This document shows, piece by piece, positions 1-10,373 of a stretch of 64,000 nt of DNA; the first letter of the stretch is position 1, and each line of letters opens with the position of its first letter. Source of the DNA: Pictodentalium vernedei (lineage: Eukaryota > Mollusca > Scaphopoda > Dentaliida > Dentaliidae). The stretch spans positions 206,853,262-206,917,261 of the forward strand of contig CM062292.1 in assembly GCA_031216915.1 (NCBI GenBank). Reading direction: 5' to 3'. The position numbers and the translations under genes were made by a program. Under the pieces are notes generated by a model, which was not told the origin of the DNA, did no database searches, and saw nothing but the letters and a program-made list of their open reading frames with translations.

Positions 1-1215
1 GCAATTCTGGCTACTTTGGATATCGACAGTATGTATACGAACATTGATATTGATAAAGGTGTTAAATCAGTTAAAAATGAATTCGAAAAATATCCAGATG
101 CGAAACGACCGGATGAACAAATTTTGGATCTTTTAGAGCTGAGCTTAAAAGGTAATGACTTTCAATTCAATGGAGAATATTTTCTACAAATAATGGGTTG
201 TCCTATGGGCAAAAGATTCAGTCCTAATTTTGCAAGCATTTATGTAGCGGAATGGGAGGAAAATGCCTTAAGCAAATGTGCAAAGCATCCTCTCGTATAT
301 CTCAGGTATTTAGATGACATTTTTATTATTTGGGAACATTCAAAAGAAGATTTTGATGAATTTTTAGAAATTTTGAACAATCACGATCCAAATATTAAAT
401 TGAAAGCTACTATCAGTGAAAATTCTGTTGATTTTCTCGATGTGACCGTGTATAAAGGCAAGCAATTTCAGGCGTCCGGTCATTTAGATTATAAAGTATA
501 TTTTAAACCAACTGATTCACATCAATTGTTGCACACAAAATCATTTCATCCTCAACATACATTTAAAGGTATCATCAAATCACAACTCATTCGTTTCCAC
601 GGCAATTCAAGTGATAAGGTAAATTTCAATGAGGCTTGTTCTACTCTATTTGGCGCCCTCAGATCGAGAGGGTACTCGCTGCGCCTTTTGCATAGCCTGA
701 AATCCCAAACCCTGAAAAAGCTCGAAAGTCCAGCTGCAACTACCGATTTCGAACCACTGAAGATTGAACACAACAGGCCGTTGCAGAATGGTAGTGGCGC
801 GGTATTTAATTGCAAAAAGCCTCGATGCAGATTGCATACTTTTATGCCTGATCAGAAAGAGGAATTTTCCTCCGAACAAACGAAAAATCATTATCAGATC
901 CGTAACCCCCTCCATTGTGATTCACCAAACATTATTTACCTTATCACATGTAAGCGCTGTCGGAAACAGTATGTTGGTCAAAGTCAAAATCCTTTCCGAG
1001 AACGCGCTACTAGACACAAACAGGATATAAAACATAATGCTGATGCCCCAGTAGCACAACATTTTAACCTTCCTGGCCATTCTTTGGATGATTTCGAAAT
1101 CCATCCTATTGAACAACCACCAATTAAAGATACATTAGAAGAAACGGATGAATTTAGAAAAAAACGTGAAGTTTTTGGATCAATACGCTTCAAACCCTCT
1201 GGCCATTTGGTATGA
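1..1215 (+). CDS. Penelope RT-GIY-YIG protein, N-terminus missing
   Basis: The frame is open from base 1, so the true start lies upstream. The RT shows motif A (LDIDSMYTNI), motif B (GCPMGKRFSPNFASIY) and motif C (YLRYLDDIFII) with the catalytic Asp pair. A cysteine motif (CKKPRCRLH) precedes the GIY-YIG domain, visible as NIIYLITCKRC and QYVGQS followed by the Arg-bearing FRERATRHK and an HFNLPGH segment. The enzyme would nick target DNA with the GIY-YIG domain and copy its RNA there. The frame ends at a TGA at 1213-1215, which overlaps an ATG at 1212; the expected C-terminal Gly-Leu-Asn-like end is altered, suggesting a frameshift at this point. Whether the element was still active cannot be judged. 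Confidence 0.85.
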   Translation, partial: AILATLDIDSMYTNIDIDKGVKSVKNEFEKYPDAKRPDEQILDLLELSLKGNDFQFNGEYFLQIMGCPMGKRFSPNFASIYVAEWEENALSKCAKHPLVYLRYLDDIFIIWEHSKEDFDEFLEILNNHDPNIKLKATISENSVDFLDVTVYKGKQFQASGHLDYKVYFKPTDSHQLLHTKSFHPQHTFKGIIKSQLIRFHGNSSDKVNFNEACSTLFGALRSRGYSLRLLHSLKSQTLKKLESPAATTDFEPLKIEHNRPLQNGSGAVFNCKKPRCRLHTFMPDQKEEFSSEQTKNHYQIRNPLHCDSPNIIYLITCKRCRKQYVGQSQNPFRERATRHKQDIKHNADAPVAQHFNLPGHSLDDFEIHPIEQPPIKDTLEETDEFRKKREVFGSIRFKPSGHLV

Positions 1216-1472
1216 ACATATCAGAGGGCGAATGCGAAAGGAGGTCCATCATTCCTTTCACTTCAACGTACAACAGAATGAATATCGAAATAGCAAAAAT
1301 GTTAAAAGATGAATTCAATTTTACCAATGCTAAATTAAATGAACCTTTGAATCTGCGACCTGTCATCGCCTATAAGAAAAACAAAAGCTTGCGTAACATC
1401 CTTGTAAGGACTAAATTAGAGCCCATCAATGAATACCATCAATTTTTGCCAGTCAGTTTAACCAGTTCCTAA
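1212..1472 (+). pseudogene. Penelope C-terminal block in shifted frame
   Basis: An 86-codon open frame starts within the stop of the RT-GIY-YIG frame (ATGA overlap). It contains a PFTSTYN segment and VIAYKKNKSLRNILVRTKL. In the GIY-YIG Penelope proteins I know, a TYN block and an 'LRdLLVraKL' block normally lie between the RT thumb and the nuclease; here they follow the nuclease, and the corresponding stretch of the upstream frame lacks them. It could be a C-terminal extension joined by frameshift, or the product of rearranged tandem copies. Confidence 0.5.
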
Positions 1473-1624
1473 GCTCATCACTTAGTTTAAACCAATTTTA
1501 TGTGCTTTTTTGTCATGTTTGAAACCAATCAGGGTTCAGTAAATGAAAACAATTTTTTGGCGGCATATTAAAAGAAAAAAACGTTTCAGTAAGAAATGTC
1601 TGTGCCAGTGCGATTTTTTAACCT

Positions 1625-1627
<3 letters not shown>

Positions 1628-1696
<69 letters not shown>
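1628..1696. repeat. (CA)n microsatellite
   Basis: A perfect AC/CA dinucleotide run of about 69 bp. Open frames of alternating Thr-His or Cys-Val here are artefacts of the repeat. Confidence 0.98.
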
Positions 1697-1698
<2 letters not shown>

Positions 1699-1887
1699 CT
1701 TGTTTTCCCTACATACCGAGGTACCCCATTGTCTGTCCTTTGTGTGGACTAACGGTTTCAACCTCGTTTTGCCGGTACAGTTCTGGGAAAACAACCGAGG
1801 TAAAGGGTTTCTTTTGTCTTTTGTACCTCGGTAAGGCGAAACACGCAAACTCTTTTGTCTAGTTACCTCGTCAAGTTGGTAAGACAA

Positions 1888-1889
<2 letters not shown>

Positions 1890-1938
<49 letters not shown>
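1890..1938. repeat. (CA)n microsatellite
   Basis: A second perfect CA run of about 49 bp, 190 bp after the first. The spacer contains several ACCTCGG/CCGAGGT words but no coding signal. Confidence 0.98.
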
Positions 1939-1942
<4 letters not shown>

Positions 1943-2805
1943 TGATTACTCGTTGTTGTGGGACGTGTTTTTCATTTGTCCTAGGTGACGAATAATGTCA
2001 AATAAGTCCTAACAATAACGGGAGGACAAACCCTAATCCATTGTTTTCTTTGTGAGGACGTGGAGAAAGCACAGAAATCCTTGTGGGGTAGCAAGGACTA
2101 ATGTCTTGGTTCTCACAAGTCGAAAGGCACACCCCCACCCCACTTCCCTTTAATCACACATACATCCTACATCTGATACAAACCACACCCAAATATATTT
2201 ATTTCGTCGAGCAGTAGTAGGGCACAGTAGGCTACTATTGCCAAATAAATGGTTTGTCTAAAGATATTTACATATGTAATAAACTGTAAAACTGTCATAG
2301 GTGGTTGCTGGCTTGATGGATAACGACCCCGACCAGCCCTGGAAGCTTTCCACTGCAACAGGCAATGCCGTGATAAAAGCCCTCATTCTGTCATGGATAG
2401 GCCCCTGCGAATATTCGTTATTCGAAATGATATTCGATTCGATCATAATATTTGATTCGAGAATCGTCGAACATCTATCGAATATCTTTAATATTTTCTT
2501 CAATGTTTTTGTCGTCGAAAATAATGAAATGCAACGGATTTCAACGCGAATGAGATAAATTTAAGCAGTCGATTGAATCAATGAGCGAACACGCAACGTT
2601 GGTTAGGAAAACACGGTCCGTTTCCGATTCTGTGGTGACTTTTTCTATAAAATAAACCGGTTATTCCATGACGTAATTGGAAGTTCTTCGAATGTCCTTG
2701 GAATTGTGGCCCCCTTTGTGACCGGGAAGTTCCGTATTTTAAATGAAGCCAGACTTTCTGATATGCACACAGAATTTGGTTATTTGTGTCGTAAATATTG
2801 CACCA
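1939..2805. other. non-coding stretch
   Basis: No gene is supported. Around 2405-2490 the sequence is rich in ATTCGA words; the same low-complexity word occurs at 51800-51870 just outside element B. Confidence 0.6.
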
Positions 2806-3110
2806 ACAGCAGATTTATCGCGGTTCTCGGGTGAGATGACCATGGTCACCCCTGTCCTCCCAACTACCTACCTATGGCCACGCCTCTTCTCTCCTCACAA
2901 CACTCGGAGACGAACTGCTTGATGACATCTCGTGATCCATTCTTTCCAGTCTTTCCACTAACCACCTATCCTTCATTCACAACTCATAAAACGATGATAC
3001 AATCACACTTTTGTGGGTCTCTGTATGGTGTGAAAATTGAAGTCTCGTTCACTGAAGTGTTGGGGAAAATGGTAAAGAAGGGAATAAGGAGTGTTGGGTG
3101 TGTAATTTAG
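2806..3110 (-). mobile_element. 3' end fragment of LINE family L
   Basis: The stretch beginning GATTTATCGCGGTTCTCG and running through GGAGACGAACTGCTTGATGAC is a diverged copy, in reverse orientation, of the 3' end of the LINE at 47740-49455. Similarity is clear to about 2990 and fades by 3110. It encodes the reverse complement of the last residues of that LINE's ORF and is only a truncated relic. Confidence 0.7.
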
Positions 3111-3912
3111 CTTGTAACACTTTCTCTGAGAAAGTCCAAAAAAAGTCTGATATAACATGAATCACCTGGAGAATAATGAGGTGATTGGATTGAAGCACCT
3201 TTATCTCGACAGGACCGAAAACAAGATATGCATATACGTACTAAGTTTGAAAAAAATCGCGTATCAATTTAAAACTGTTTTCCGTGCAAATTAATTTAAT
3301 TGTTTACAAATGTACATGTTGTGTTAATTATCGAAAATACTAAAAAAAAGTTAATAAAAATTTTCAGTCAGAAGTTTGTGTCATCAAAACCGAAGATATG
3401 TATTCTCAGAACATAGATCTACAGAAACATTTACCGAAAATCCAAGCTCGTAGATCAACTTATCAAATCCTTCAAAGTAGGTGAGAAACGCACGTTTTAT
3501 AGGAGAATTTTCTGCTGATATGGTGTCCCAGTTGACATTAAAATAAATCTGAAACAGAAAACATGATAAAAGATAGCATTTTTAAGCTACGTTGACACAA
3601 AAGATTTTTGTCGTACGTTTTTTTCAAGTAATCGATAAAGTTGAGGTCGTTAGACAAAAATCCATAGTGAGAACATCAAAGACGGATAAATGGCTTTCTA
3701 TCGACTTTTGTTTGATGCAATTTTTGTCAATAAAATCAAATGTGTTTGATTTGTACTTCCTTTGTCTATGCTTCTCTTTGATTGTCAAATGGATAACGGC
3801 TGATGATTGGTTCTCGTGTGATGATCATGTGATCAGTCTACAGTTTTCAAAACTTAATGACTAATGTGTAGATTTTTTTAAGCAAAAATTTATAGACAAA
3901 CGCCTATAGACA
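3111..3912. other. non-coding stretch
   Basis: AT-rich DNA without a supportable gene. Short open frames here have no recognisable motifs. Confidence 0.5.
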
Positions 3913-4062
3913 AGCTTAAAGCTAAGTTCACACTATAGATTTTTGTCTGTAGATTTTGTCTTGAAGCCAAGTCACACTACATATTTTTGTCTGTAGATAT
4001 TTGTCTTAAAGCTAAGTTCACACTATAGATTTTTGTCTATAGACTTTTGTCTATGAATTTAT
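3913..4062. repeat. short tandem repeat, about 50 bp unit
   Basis: Three imperfect units built on AAGCTAAGTTCACACTATAG followed by TTTTTGTCTGTAGA. Units start near 3913, 3963 and 4013. Confidence 0.7.
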
Positions 4063-4087
4063 GTCTAAATGTCTAATGGGCTCTAAT

Positions 4088-5660
4088 AGGATGGGGGTGT
4101 GTTCGGAGGGTGTGTTCGATTAAATAGGAGTATATCTAATTATCCAAATAGACCCGACAACTATTTATTTGGCTTGGATTCTTTCACAATCCTTTGCTCT
4201 GCTTCGTTCTATGTATTTATAAGCTATGTTATTGTTTTTCTGTCTACCCAACCCTATTTTCTTTTGTGCTGGTGTATACTCCAGTAGTATAGACGAGCCT
4301 TTCATTTGGAACACTTTTAGCTTACTGTTACTATATTTAGCTTCTCTAGATTGTTCTGGCGAGTTCTAACCCTATTCTAGGTACTCCCGTTCTTTTTTCG
4401 AACAACATAAGCCATGTTTCATTTACCCAGCTCATCCAATCAGTTCATTTTACTGCAACTAATTAACCAATCAGATAACTCCATTAATAGAAACTCCGCC
4501 CACAGCCACGTCGTTATTTGATACAAGGGTTCCTAAGAATAAGCCAATCAACCAGTAACTGGAACAGACATCGCTCAGATGACTCGAATCTCACCGAGCA
4601 AATGAGCTATCGAGCAATAGCTCGATCAAGAGACTCCACATACGACTCATCTCAGGAAATGGGATTCCATAAGTGTGGGTACTGCGTACTGCTGTATTCT
4701 AGCTGCTCTAACCCCACCATTCCTGGACCTGTTCTAACTATGTTATGACTTCTGTCTGCTTCAGATCAAGTATTCCGATTTTCTCATATGTGTTTGTATA
4801 CTAGTGCACAATGTGCGCACAACACATGCAGGACTTAGGCACATGTTTGATGTGCTAATGCACAATGTGCGCACAATACATGTAGCCTGTACGATGAAAA
4901 AAGGATTCAAGACGTACAGTCGGGAAGGGATTCCACGGAACGTGGGACTGATGTTTGGTGGAATGTGCTTGTGTGTTAGTACACAATGTGTCACAATGTG
5001 TACACATTACATGCAGCACAAAGGAGCGTGCTTCGTGTGCTGATATGTGCTTGTGCACTAGGGCATAATGTGCGTACAACACATGCAGCACATACTGACA
5101 TGCTTGATGTGCTTATGTGCAAATGCACAACGTGTGCACAACAAATGGGGCACATGGGCATATGCGATGAAAAAGGGATTCTAGAAGTATAGTCGGAAAG
5201 GGATTTCACAGAACATAGAACTGATGTTTGGTGGAATGTGCTTGTGTGCTAGTACACAATGTGTCACAATGTATACACATTACATGCAGCTCATAAGCAC
5301 ATGCTAAATGTGCTGATATGTGCTAATGCACACTGTGCTCACAATATATACAGCACATGGGCACATGCGACGGAAAGGGATTCTAGAAGTGTAGTCGAAA
5401 AGGGATTCCATGGAGCAGGAAGTTGGTGGAATGTGTCTTGTGTTAGTATACATTGTGTCACAATTTCTATACATTGCATGCAGCACATAGGCGCATGCTG
5501 CATATACCGATATGTGCCTGTGTGCTTATGCAGCACATAAGCACATATGGGAATTTGAGGATACTTATAACATGGTGATGAACTATTGGAGGATACCTTT
5601 TGGGGTATACTTGTTGGACTTCCTCATCTGGGTACTTCTGTTGGGTAGTTGATAAAAACA
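4088..5660 (+). repeat. relic of a Polinton-type terminal repeat
   Basis: From the GTGTTCGGAGGGTGTGTTCG block at 4096 through GTATACTCCAGTAG near 4274, CCAATCAG boxes near 4436-4475, CACAATGTG-rich tandem repeats (4800-5545) and CTGGGTACTTCTGTTGGG near 5628, this follows the same order as the terminal inverted repeats of the element at 26455-31278. Its inner edge continues GTAGTTGATAAAAACAAC, matching the inner edge of that element's right repeat read in reverse. The outermost ~300 bp are missing. I read it as a solo, truncated terminal repeat whose body has been lost. Confidence 0.7.
4800..5545. repeat. CACAATGTG tandem repeats in terminal-repeat relic
   Basis: Imperfect tandem units with CACAATGTGC, ACATGCAGCACAT and GTGCTTATGTGC words, plus recurring GGGATTCTAGAAG-like spacers (about 5178, 5379). 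Cys/His-rich open frames on both strands here are products of the repeat. Confidence 0.75.
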
Positions 5661-6115
5661 ACATAAGAATATGTAACATTTCATTCATTTTTATTCTGAT
5701 ACATTGGTCACAGTATACAACTACATTGTTGATTTACAGTTCAATTGCTCAAGCTATCTTCTTCGCCGAATACATCGGTACTCTGTGTCGAGAGATGAAG
5801 TTCGAAATGTACCTTAACCAAGGTTTTAATCAACATAAAACTCTTGTAGTAGAATCATACACTGGAAATGAAAGAAAATAAGTTTCATCATAATGTCATG
5901 ATGAATTTTCATCTCATTCTACCCTCCTGGAGAATGTACCATCTGTGTTAGAAAGCTAGAGCTGCAGATCACAAAGCAAAACTATCAGGGACGTGCATCT
6001 ACATAGCAGAATACTCGAGTCAATCAGAGGGCATGGAAATCCTTGAAGACCTCCTTAGAATTGACTGGTCGGGAACAGTTTCATCAACAATCAGCTGTTG
6101 ATTGCATTCACCATT
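5661..6115. other. non-coding spacer before Gypsy relic
   Basis: A short open frame (to 5881) ends here but has no recognisable domain. The rest may hold the decayed 3' LTR of the neighbouring Gypsy copy, although I cannot find a matching LTR on the other side. Confidence 0.4.
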
Positions 6116-6343
6116 TCAACTTTTGACAACATTATCAGAAGAATCCTGTGAACTCAAAGGATTGTCAGAGTTTGTATCATCAATGTTTTTAGAAATATTC
6201 ACAGGAACTGAAGGTAGTGGTGCTAGATCATGTACTGAGACTGTTGTTTCACGACCATCTGGGAAACGGATGTGTGCATTTGATGGGTTGCCATCCATAA
6301 GCTCAACTTGGTCAACGAGAGGTTCAGTTTTACTTGATCGCAC
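6116..6343 (-). pseudogene. Gypsy integrase C-terminal tail
   Basis: The minus-strand frame includes DPLVDQVE-like (here EPLVDQVEL), HIRFPDGRETTVSVHDLAP and a Ser/Asn-rich tail. This is the segment that follows the integrase core in this Gypsy group and probably contacts DNA. It is separated from the core by frame breaks between 6343 and 6432. Confidence 0.7.
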
Positions 6344-6431
6344 AAATCTTCAAAGCAGTCCTGGCCCGGGATTCAGCCAAGATGGAAACGAAGTCCCATG
6401 ACATGAACGACGTTTAAAACTGAAAAACCTT

Positions 6432-6851
6432 TCATGCGGTGTTGGACGTTGATAAGAGAGATCGGATAGAATGCAAAACGTCAGTCAGAACCGATTCCCA
6501 CTGAAACACTGGCAGGTCACGAGATTTGAGTGTTAGGTTGACTACTTTCCATATAATTCCATTATAGCGTTCAACCTGTCCATTTCCAATTTCGTGATAT
6601 GGTGTTGTCCTGCTAGTCTCTATGCCTCTCTTAATGAGGTAGTCCTTAAGCTCAGAACTGCCCCTGTCAGTGTGTATGAAGTTACACAAGCCACAGAGAG
6701 TAAAAATCTGATCCAGGCACTTGATCACAGTAGATGTCATCATGTTTGAACAGGGAAAGGCAAACGGAAAACGAGAATACTCGTCAATCACTGTCAGCAT
6801 GTAAACATTACGTGATACAGAATTCAAGAGTCCTTTAAAGTCTAGACGCAA
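6432..6851 (-). pseudogene. Gypsy integrase catalytic core
   Basis: A DDE integrase core: first Asp in RLDFKG (residue 4 of the open frame), second in IHTDRGSS (about 62), catalytic Glu in GNGQVERYN (about 94). The 31-residue spacing between the second Asp and the Glu is shorter than the usual 35, so a few codons appear to be deleted. The frame begins directly after a stop at 6852-6854. Confidence 0.85.
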
Positions 6852-7537
6852 TCATTCCATCGGCTTTGAAAATTTTATAAGTACTCCGTTTGCATTCTTA
6901 CAGAATTGAGACTTAAGCTCAGCGCAGACCCTGTAGTTTGCACAAGTTCTCTTCACATCCTCTGTTGAATAAGGGAGATTCTTTGACCTCACGAAATGCA
7001 AAAGCCTTGTGACACCAGGATGACAGAGTGCGTCATGAATGTCAATCAGGCCGTCTCTGGAAATAGCAGAACAATTGACACGATTGAATGAATCGGGTAC
7101 AACATTGTCCATTCCTGGTCTGTACTGAATGGTATATGAGAAAGAAAACAACTCAACTCTCCATTCCTGAATTTTGTTGTTTTTTATCTTAGTGCGTTTT
7201 CTATTGTCCCACATGAATGCATTGAGCGTTGATCCATTATGAGGGTGAAATAACGTTCCGATATATAATGTCTCCACTTACGAATGGCCTGTATTATGGC
7301 TCTTGCTCCCTTTTCTACTGCTGGGTAGTTCAGTTCACTGCCTTGGAGTGTCCGGGCCATGAATGCGACTGGTCGGCCACCTTGGTTCAGTGTAGAAGAA
7401 ATAGCTACATCTGACGCATCACATTCCATAACAAATGGAAGAGCTTCATTAATAGAATATAGAGAGGCTTTCTCAAGTTCCTTTTTGAGATCGTTGAAGA
7501 CTAAAAGCTGAATTTCATCAAGTGGAAAATAATTCAC
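6852..7537 (-). pseudogene. Gypsy RNase H and integrase zinc-binding region
   Basis: Two overlapping minus frames (7184-7537 and 6852-7277) together carry the RNase H domain (FVMECDASDVAISSTLNQGG, then PVAFMARTLQGSELNYP) and the following connection with RTKIKNNKIQEWRVEL, RPGMDNVVPDSFNR and the start of the HHCC zinc region (DALCHPGVTRLLHF). The frame change lies near 7200-7280. Confidence 0.85.
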
Positions 7538-7809
7538 TTTCCTCAGAGGCTGAATTTTGTCCGAGATATTAGTAATCTACTTTGCATAATATGCAAACAT
7601 GCCAAAGGCACGTTTGAGAGATGATCCATTCCTAGGAGGAGGATATTCCTGGAATAGTCAGAGTCTCACGGGATCAGGCTTAACCTTCCCATCAGAAATA
7701 GTGTACCCAAGAACATTTATGGTTGAAACAGATTCCACAGACTTATCGTGGTTCAGTGTAAAGTTTCTAGATTGTACAGCATTGAAGAATTTCTTAACAT
7801 TGTGATCAA

Positions 7810-8335
7810 GTTCCTCTTGGTTTGGTTGCCTCCAGCAACCGTCAGATTATCAAGATAAGGAAAGGTGTCCTTCAAACCTTCCTCCTCGACCATCTTATCC
7901 ATAGCTCTTTGGAACACAGCAACCCCATTGGTAATCCCGAAAGGTATTCGATAGTACTGGTATAACTTGCCATTTGCTTCGAATGCCGTATATTTTCTAT
8001 CTGCTACTGGAGTGGGAATCTGGTGATACGCACTCTTCAGATCATATGTAGAGAAAACTTTGTATTTTGAAAGTTTATTTATGGTCTCGTCGATGCGAAG
8101 AAGTGGATATGCATCAAGTTCAGTGTAGAGGTTTATAGTTTGAGAGTAATCGACGCACAGTCGCCTCCTATGTCTCTTCGATGGATCCTTAGCAATTACA
8201 ATTGGTGCACGCCAAGGAGAAGAACTTTCTTCAATTACACCTTCTGAGGGAAGTTCGGATACTTCCTGCTGAATGAATTGCTGGTCACCGTGAGTGAATC
8301 TTCTTGACTTAGTAGCTATGGGTTTACAGTCTGTT
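7810..8335 (-). pseudogene. Gypsy reverse transcriptase
   Basis: Conceptual minus-strand translation shows RRRLCVDYSQTIN, FSTYDLKSAYHQIP (motif A), IPFGITNGVAVFQRAMDK (motif B) and FPYLDNLTVAGG (motif C, YLDN). The domain is open for about 170 codons, then breaks near 7805. The link to RNase H (7540-7800) is disrupted. Confidence 0.85.
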
Positions 8336-8443
8336 GTAGGTTAGCAAGTGAACAAAATGAACTTTGCACTTTGAACTCTGGCTTGTCACCACCAAATTCG
8401 AATGTTAGTCTTTCATGCTGTCGCAGAAAGTCCTGTCCTAGTA

Positions 8444-9031
8444 TCACATCACTGCACAAATCTTTGCGAACGCCACGACGAGTAGACTTGTAAGACTCAC
8501 TGCCAATATGTATGTCAGGGAAACTTGAGACTTGACAGAGACTTGAGCACTTGCTGATGAGATGACCATGGAAATGTTCTGAGAGGCTGGTTTAATTTCC
8601 AGCTTGAGGCGTTGAGCAACAGCCTCGTTGATGAGAATGTCAGAGCTGCCAGAGTATAATATTGCTGATAGTTCATACCTTCCAATGAATACACTGACTG
8701 CTGTCTGTGACAAGCTTTGAGGGCAAGCAGCTGAAATAGAACATAGAGCTGGAGAGAACGTCGCAGCTGACGATCCACTGGCCCGTTTATGTTGCGTTGA
8801 TTGGTAAACTTTCGAAAAATGGCCTTTTTTACCAGTTATTACAAGATGCTTCACGAGCAGGATAAAACTTCCGATTGTGAAGATTTCCGCCACAGAAGAA
8901 ACATCTTTTCTTTTGACTGATGGCAGCTGTGGTGGAGTTGTCTGAATGGAGACTGGTAGCATTTGTATCAGGAAACAAGTCTGATTGAATTTCAGAAGCA
9001 GCAGCAACATGTGGTGGTGAAGTATATGCAC
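8444..9031 (-). pseudogene. Gypsy zinc knuckle and retropepsin
   Basis: The frame contains a decayed second zinc knuckle (TGKKGHFSKVYQS, with the expected cysteines lost) and then a retropepsin-like segment, YELSAILYSGSSDILI. The catalytic Asp of the usual DSG/DTG is replaced by Tyr (YSGSSD), so the protease copy would be inactive. Confidence 0.75.
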
Positions 9032-9341
9032 TAGCTTTCTTCTGTGCTAAATCAAGTGCACTAGCTTGGTCAAATGCTGTCTTCAGGTCAAGAGTTTTGT
9101 TTTTCAGAAGGCGTTGGCGAATCAATGGTGACGAGATGCCATTGATAAAAGAATTGTGTATGAGTTCATCTCGGTACTGCTCTGCCGTCACAGCTTTCAA
9201 GTTACATTTTTTGCTAAGTTTTCTCAGCTCTTGAAGAAAGTCACTCAGGGACTCAACAGACTGCTGTTTCCTTGTAGCTAAAAGGTGTCTGGTGAATATT
9301 TCATTGGGAGTCTTTATATAAAGTTCTCCGAGTGCGTTCAC
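8829..9341 (-). pseudogene. Gypsy gag fragment
   Basis: Typical retrotransposon gag: a helical segment (RHLLATRKQQSVESLSDFL), the ELIHNSFINGISSPLIRQRL block, and a first zinc knuckle CFFCGGNLHNRKFYPAREASC in which only part of the C-x2-C-x4-H-x4-C pattern remains. The N-terminus is missing beyond 9341. Confidence 0.8.
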
Positions 9342-9345
9342 AGCC

Positions 9346-9916
9346 TCGTCAAGTCAAATGCTGTGCAGTCCTCTATGAATTCAAAAACACTGGTGAAAAC
9401 CTAGTTAATTAGAGTTCGAAACTTATTTGGTGCATTCGCGCCACATTCATCAATGAAGTTGTTGAATGTGCAAGTAGGTATAAGTGGCGGATTCTAGGAC
9501 AGCATTTACAAAACGTGTACACATACACGTACATGTACGTGTACCGCCATAGGGATTCAGTGTTAAATCGTGTACAGAGTGTAAAAAATGTCGTTTTTTT
9601 CATGGTGTCCCAGAATCCGCAATTGTTTTGAGGCTCACAGATCGCACTTTTGACGCCCAAACACCCGTTGGCGAACGTGTAGATTCGACACATTGCTCAG
9701 AAGTGAAAAAATGTACGAAATTTGAAGAAAATGTAAATTTAAAAATTTTTCTCGACGTTCCCATCGCGGATCAGGCCTTCGATCTATCGTTGGCCAATGG
9801 TTGTTTGAACGGTTAAATGTGCAATCTAATCGGCGAAACCCATTTGTGGATTCTAGGACAGGGAAAATCGAATCAAAACCTTTTCTCGACGTTCGCCAAC
9901 GGTGAAAAGTGAGCTT
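9346..9916. repeat. left flank of element A with repeated words
   Basis: GGATTCTAGGACAG occurs at about 9489 and 9849, and its near reverse complement GTCCCAGAATCC at about 9606. A short palindromic run of ACGTACATGTACGT lies at 9528-9545. No gene is visible. It may be the outer part of element A's terminal region, but no matching right end survives in the window. Confidence 0.45.
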
Positions 9917-10345
9917 AAAGTGTAGTTACTCATGAGGATTTTTTTTCCAAACTGAACAGAAAAAAACCTCAGTTTGGAAAAATCCACTATGGGTATCCCC
10001 ACTTCTGACATAAGCGGGGATACCCATAGTGGATTTTTCCAAACTAAACAGAGAAAAACCCGAGATTGGAAAGATCCACTATGGGTATCCCCACTTCTGA
10101 CGTAAGTGGGGATACCCATAGTGGATTTTTCCAAACTCAACAGAAAAAAAACTGAGTTTTTTTGGAAAATCCGTGTAAAGTGTAGTTACTCATCGAGGAT
10201 TTTTTTTCCAAACTGAACAGAAAAACCCCAGTTTGGAAAAATCCACTATGGGTATCCCCACTTCTGACGTAAATGGGGATACCCATAGTGGATTTTTCCA
10301 AACTCAACAGAAAAAAACTGAGTTTTTCTGGAAAATCCCACGATG
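9917..10345 (+). repeat. tandem unit with three long palindromes
   Basis: The segment AAAGTGTAGTTACTCAT plus GAGGATTTTTTTTCC and CCAAACTGAACAGAAAAA occurs at 9917 and again at 10178, a partial tandem duplication with a period near 261 bp. It contains three 51 bp palindromes at 9983-10033, 10075-10125 and 10242-10292; each is built from TCCACTATGGGTATCCCCA and its reverse complement around a TTCTGACRTAA centre. Confidence 0.9.
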
Positions 10346-10364
10346 GGCATCTCCACTTGTACTG

Positions 10365-10373
10365 TATAAATAG
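10365..10373 (+). promoter_or_regulatory. TATA box, left promoter of element A
   Basis: TATAAATAG is followed by GC-richer sequence (AGCTCCTGTGCGCTACAATCA) that resembles a classical metazoan core promoter with a start site about 30 bp downstream. The first gene begins 533 bp further on, so a long AT-rich leader or an intron (10380-10905) would have to be assumed; the 10380-10905 stretch itself holds no gene. Confidence 0.55.

Larger units (their letters stand above)
1..1475 (+). mobile_element. Penelope-like element, left part outside window
   Basis: This retroelement enters the window already inside its reverse transcriptase and ends shortly after a GIY-YIG nuclease and a short extra coding block. 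The combination of a telomerase-like RT and a C-terminal GIY-YIG endonuclease is diagnostic of endonuclease-bearing Penelope-like elements. No terminal repeat can be judged because the left end is missing. The 3' flank (1475-1620) is non-coding and leads directly into a long CA microsatellite. Confidence 0.85.
6116..9345 (-). mobile_element. degenerate Gypsy/Metaviridae retrotransposon
   Basis: Read on the minus strand the order is gag with zinc knuckle, protease, RT, RNase H, integrase and a C-terminal integrase tail, the standard Gypsy order. Each domain is recognisable, but the reading frame is broken repeatedly and no LTR pair is evident. The RT active-site box reads YLDN, a variant typical of a common invertebrate Gypsy group. 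It is a fossil copy lying between the terminal-repeat relic and element A. Confidence 0.88.

Noticed and set aside
1543..1935. Thr-His and Cys-Val repeat open frames.
   Set aside because: Direct products of the CA microsatellites.
4800..5545. Possible CRISPR-like array of repeats and spacers.
   Set aside because: Unit lengths and spacers are irregular, the repeat matches the terminal repeats of element S, and the context is a eukaryotic genome.
9853..10140. Minus-strand 95-codon frame with repeated GIPTYVRSGDTHSG.
   Set aside because: A translation of the palindromes at 9983-10125.
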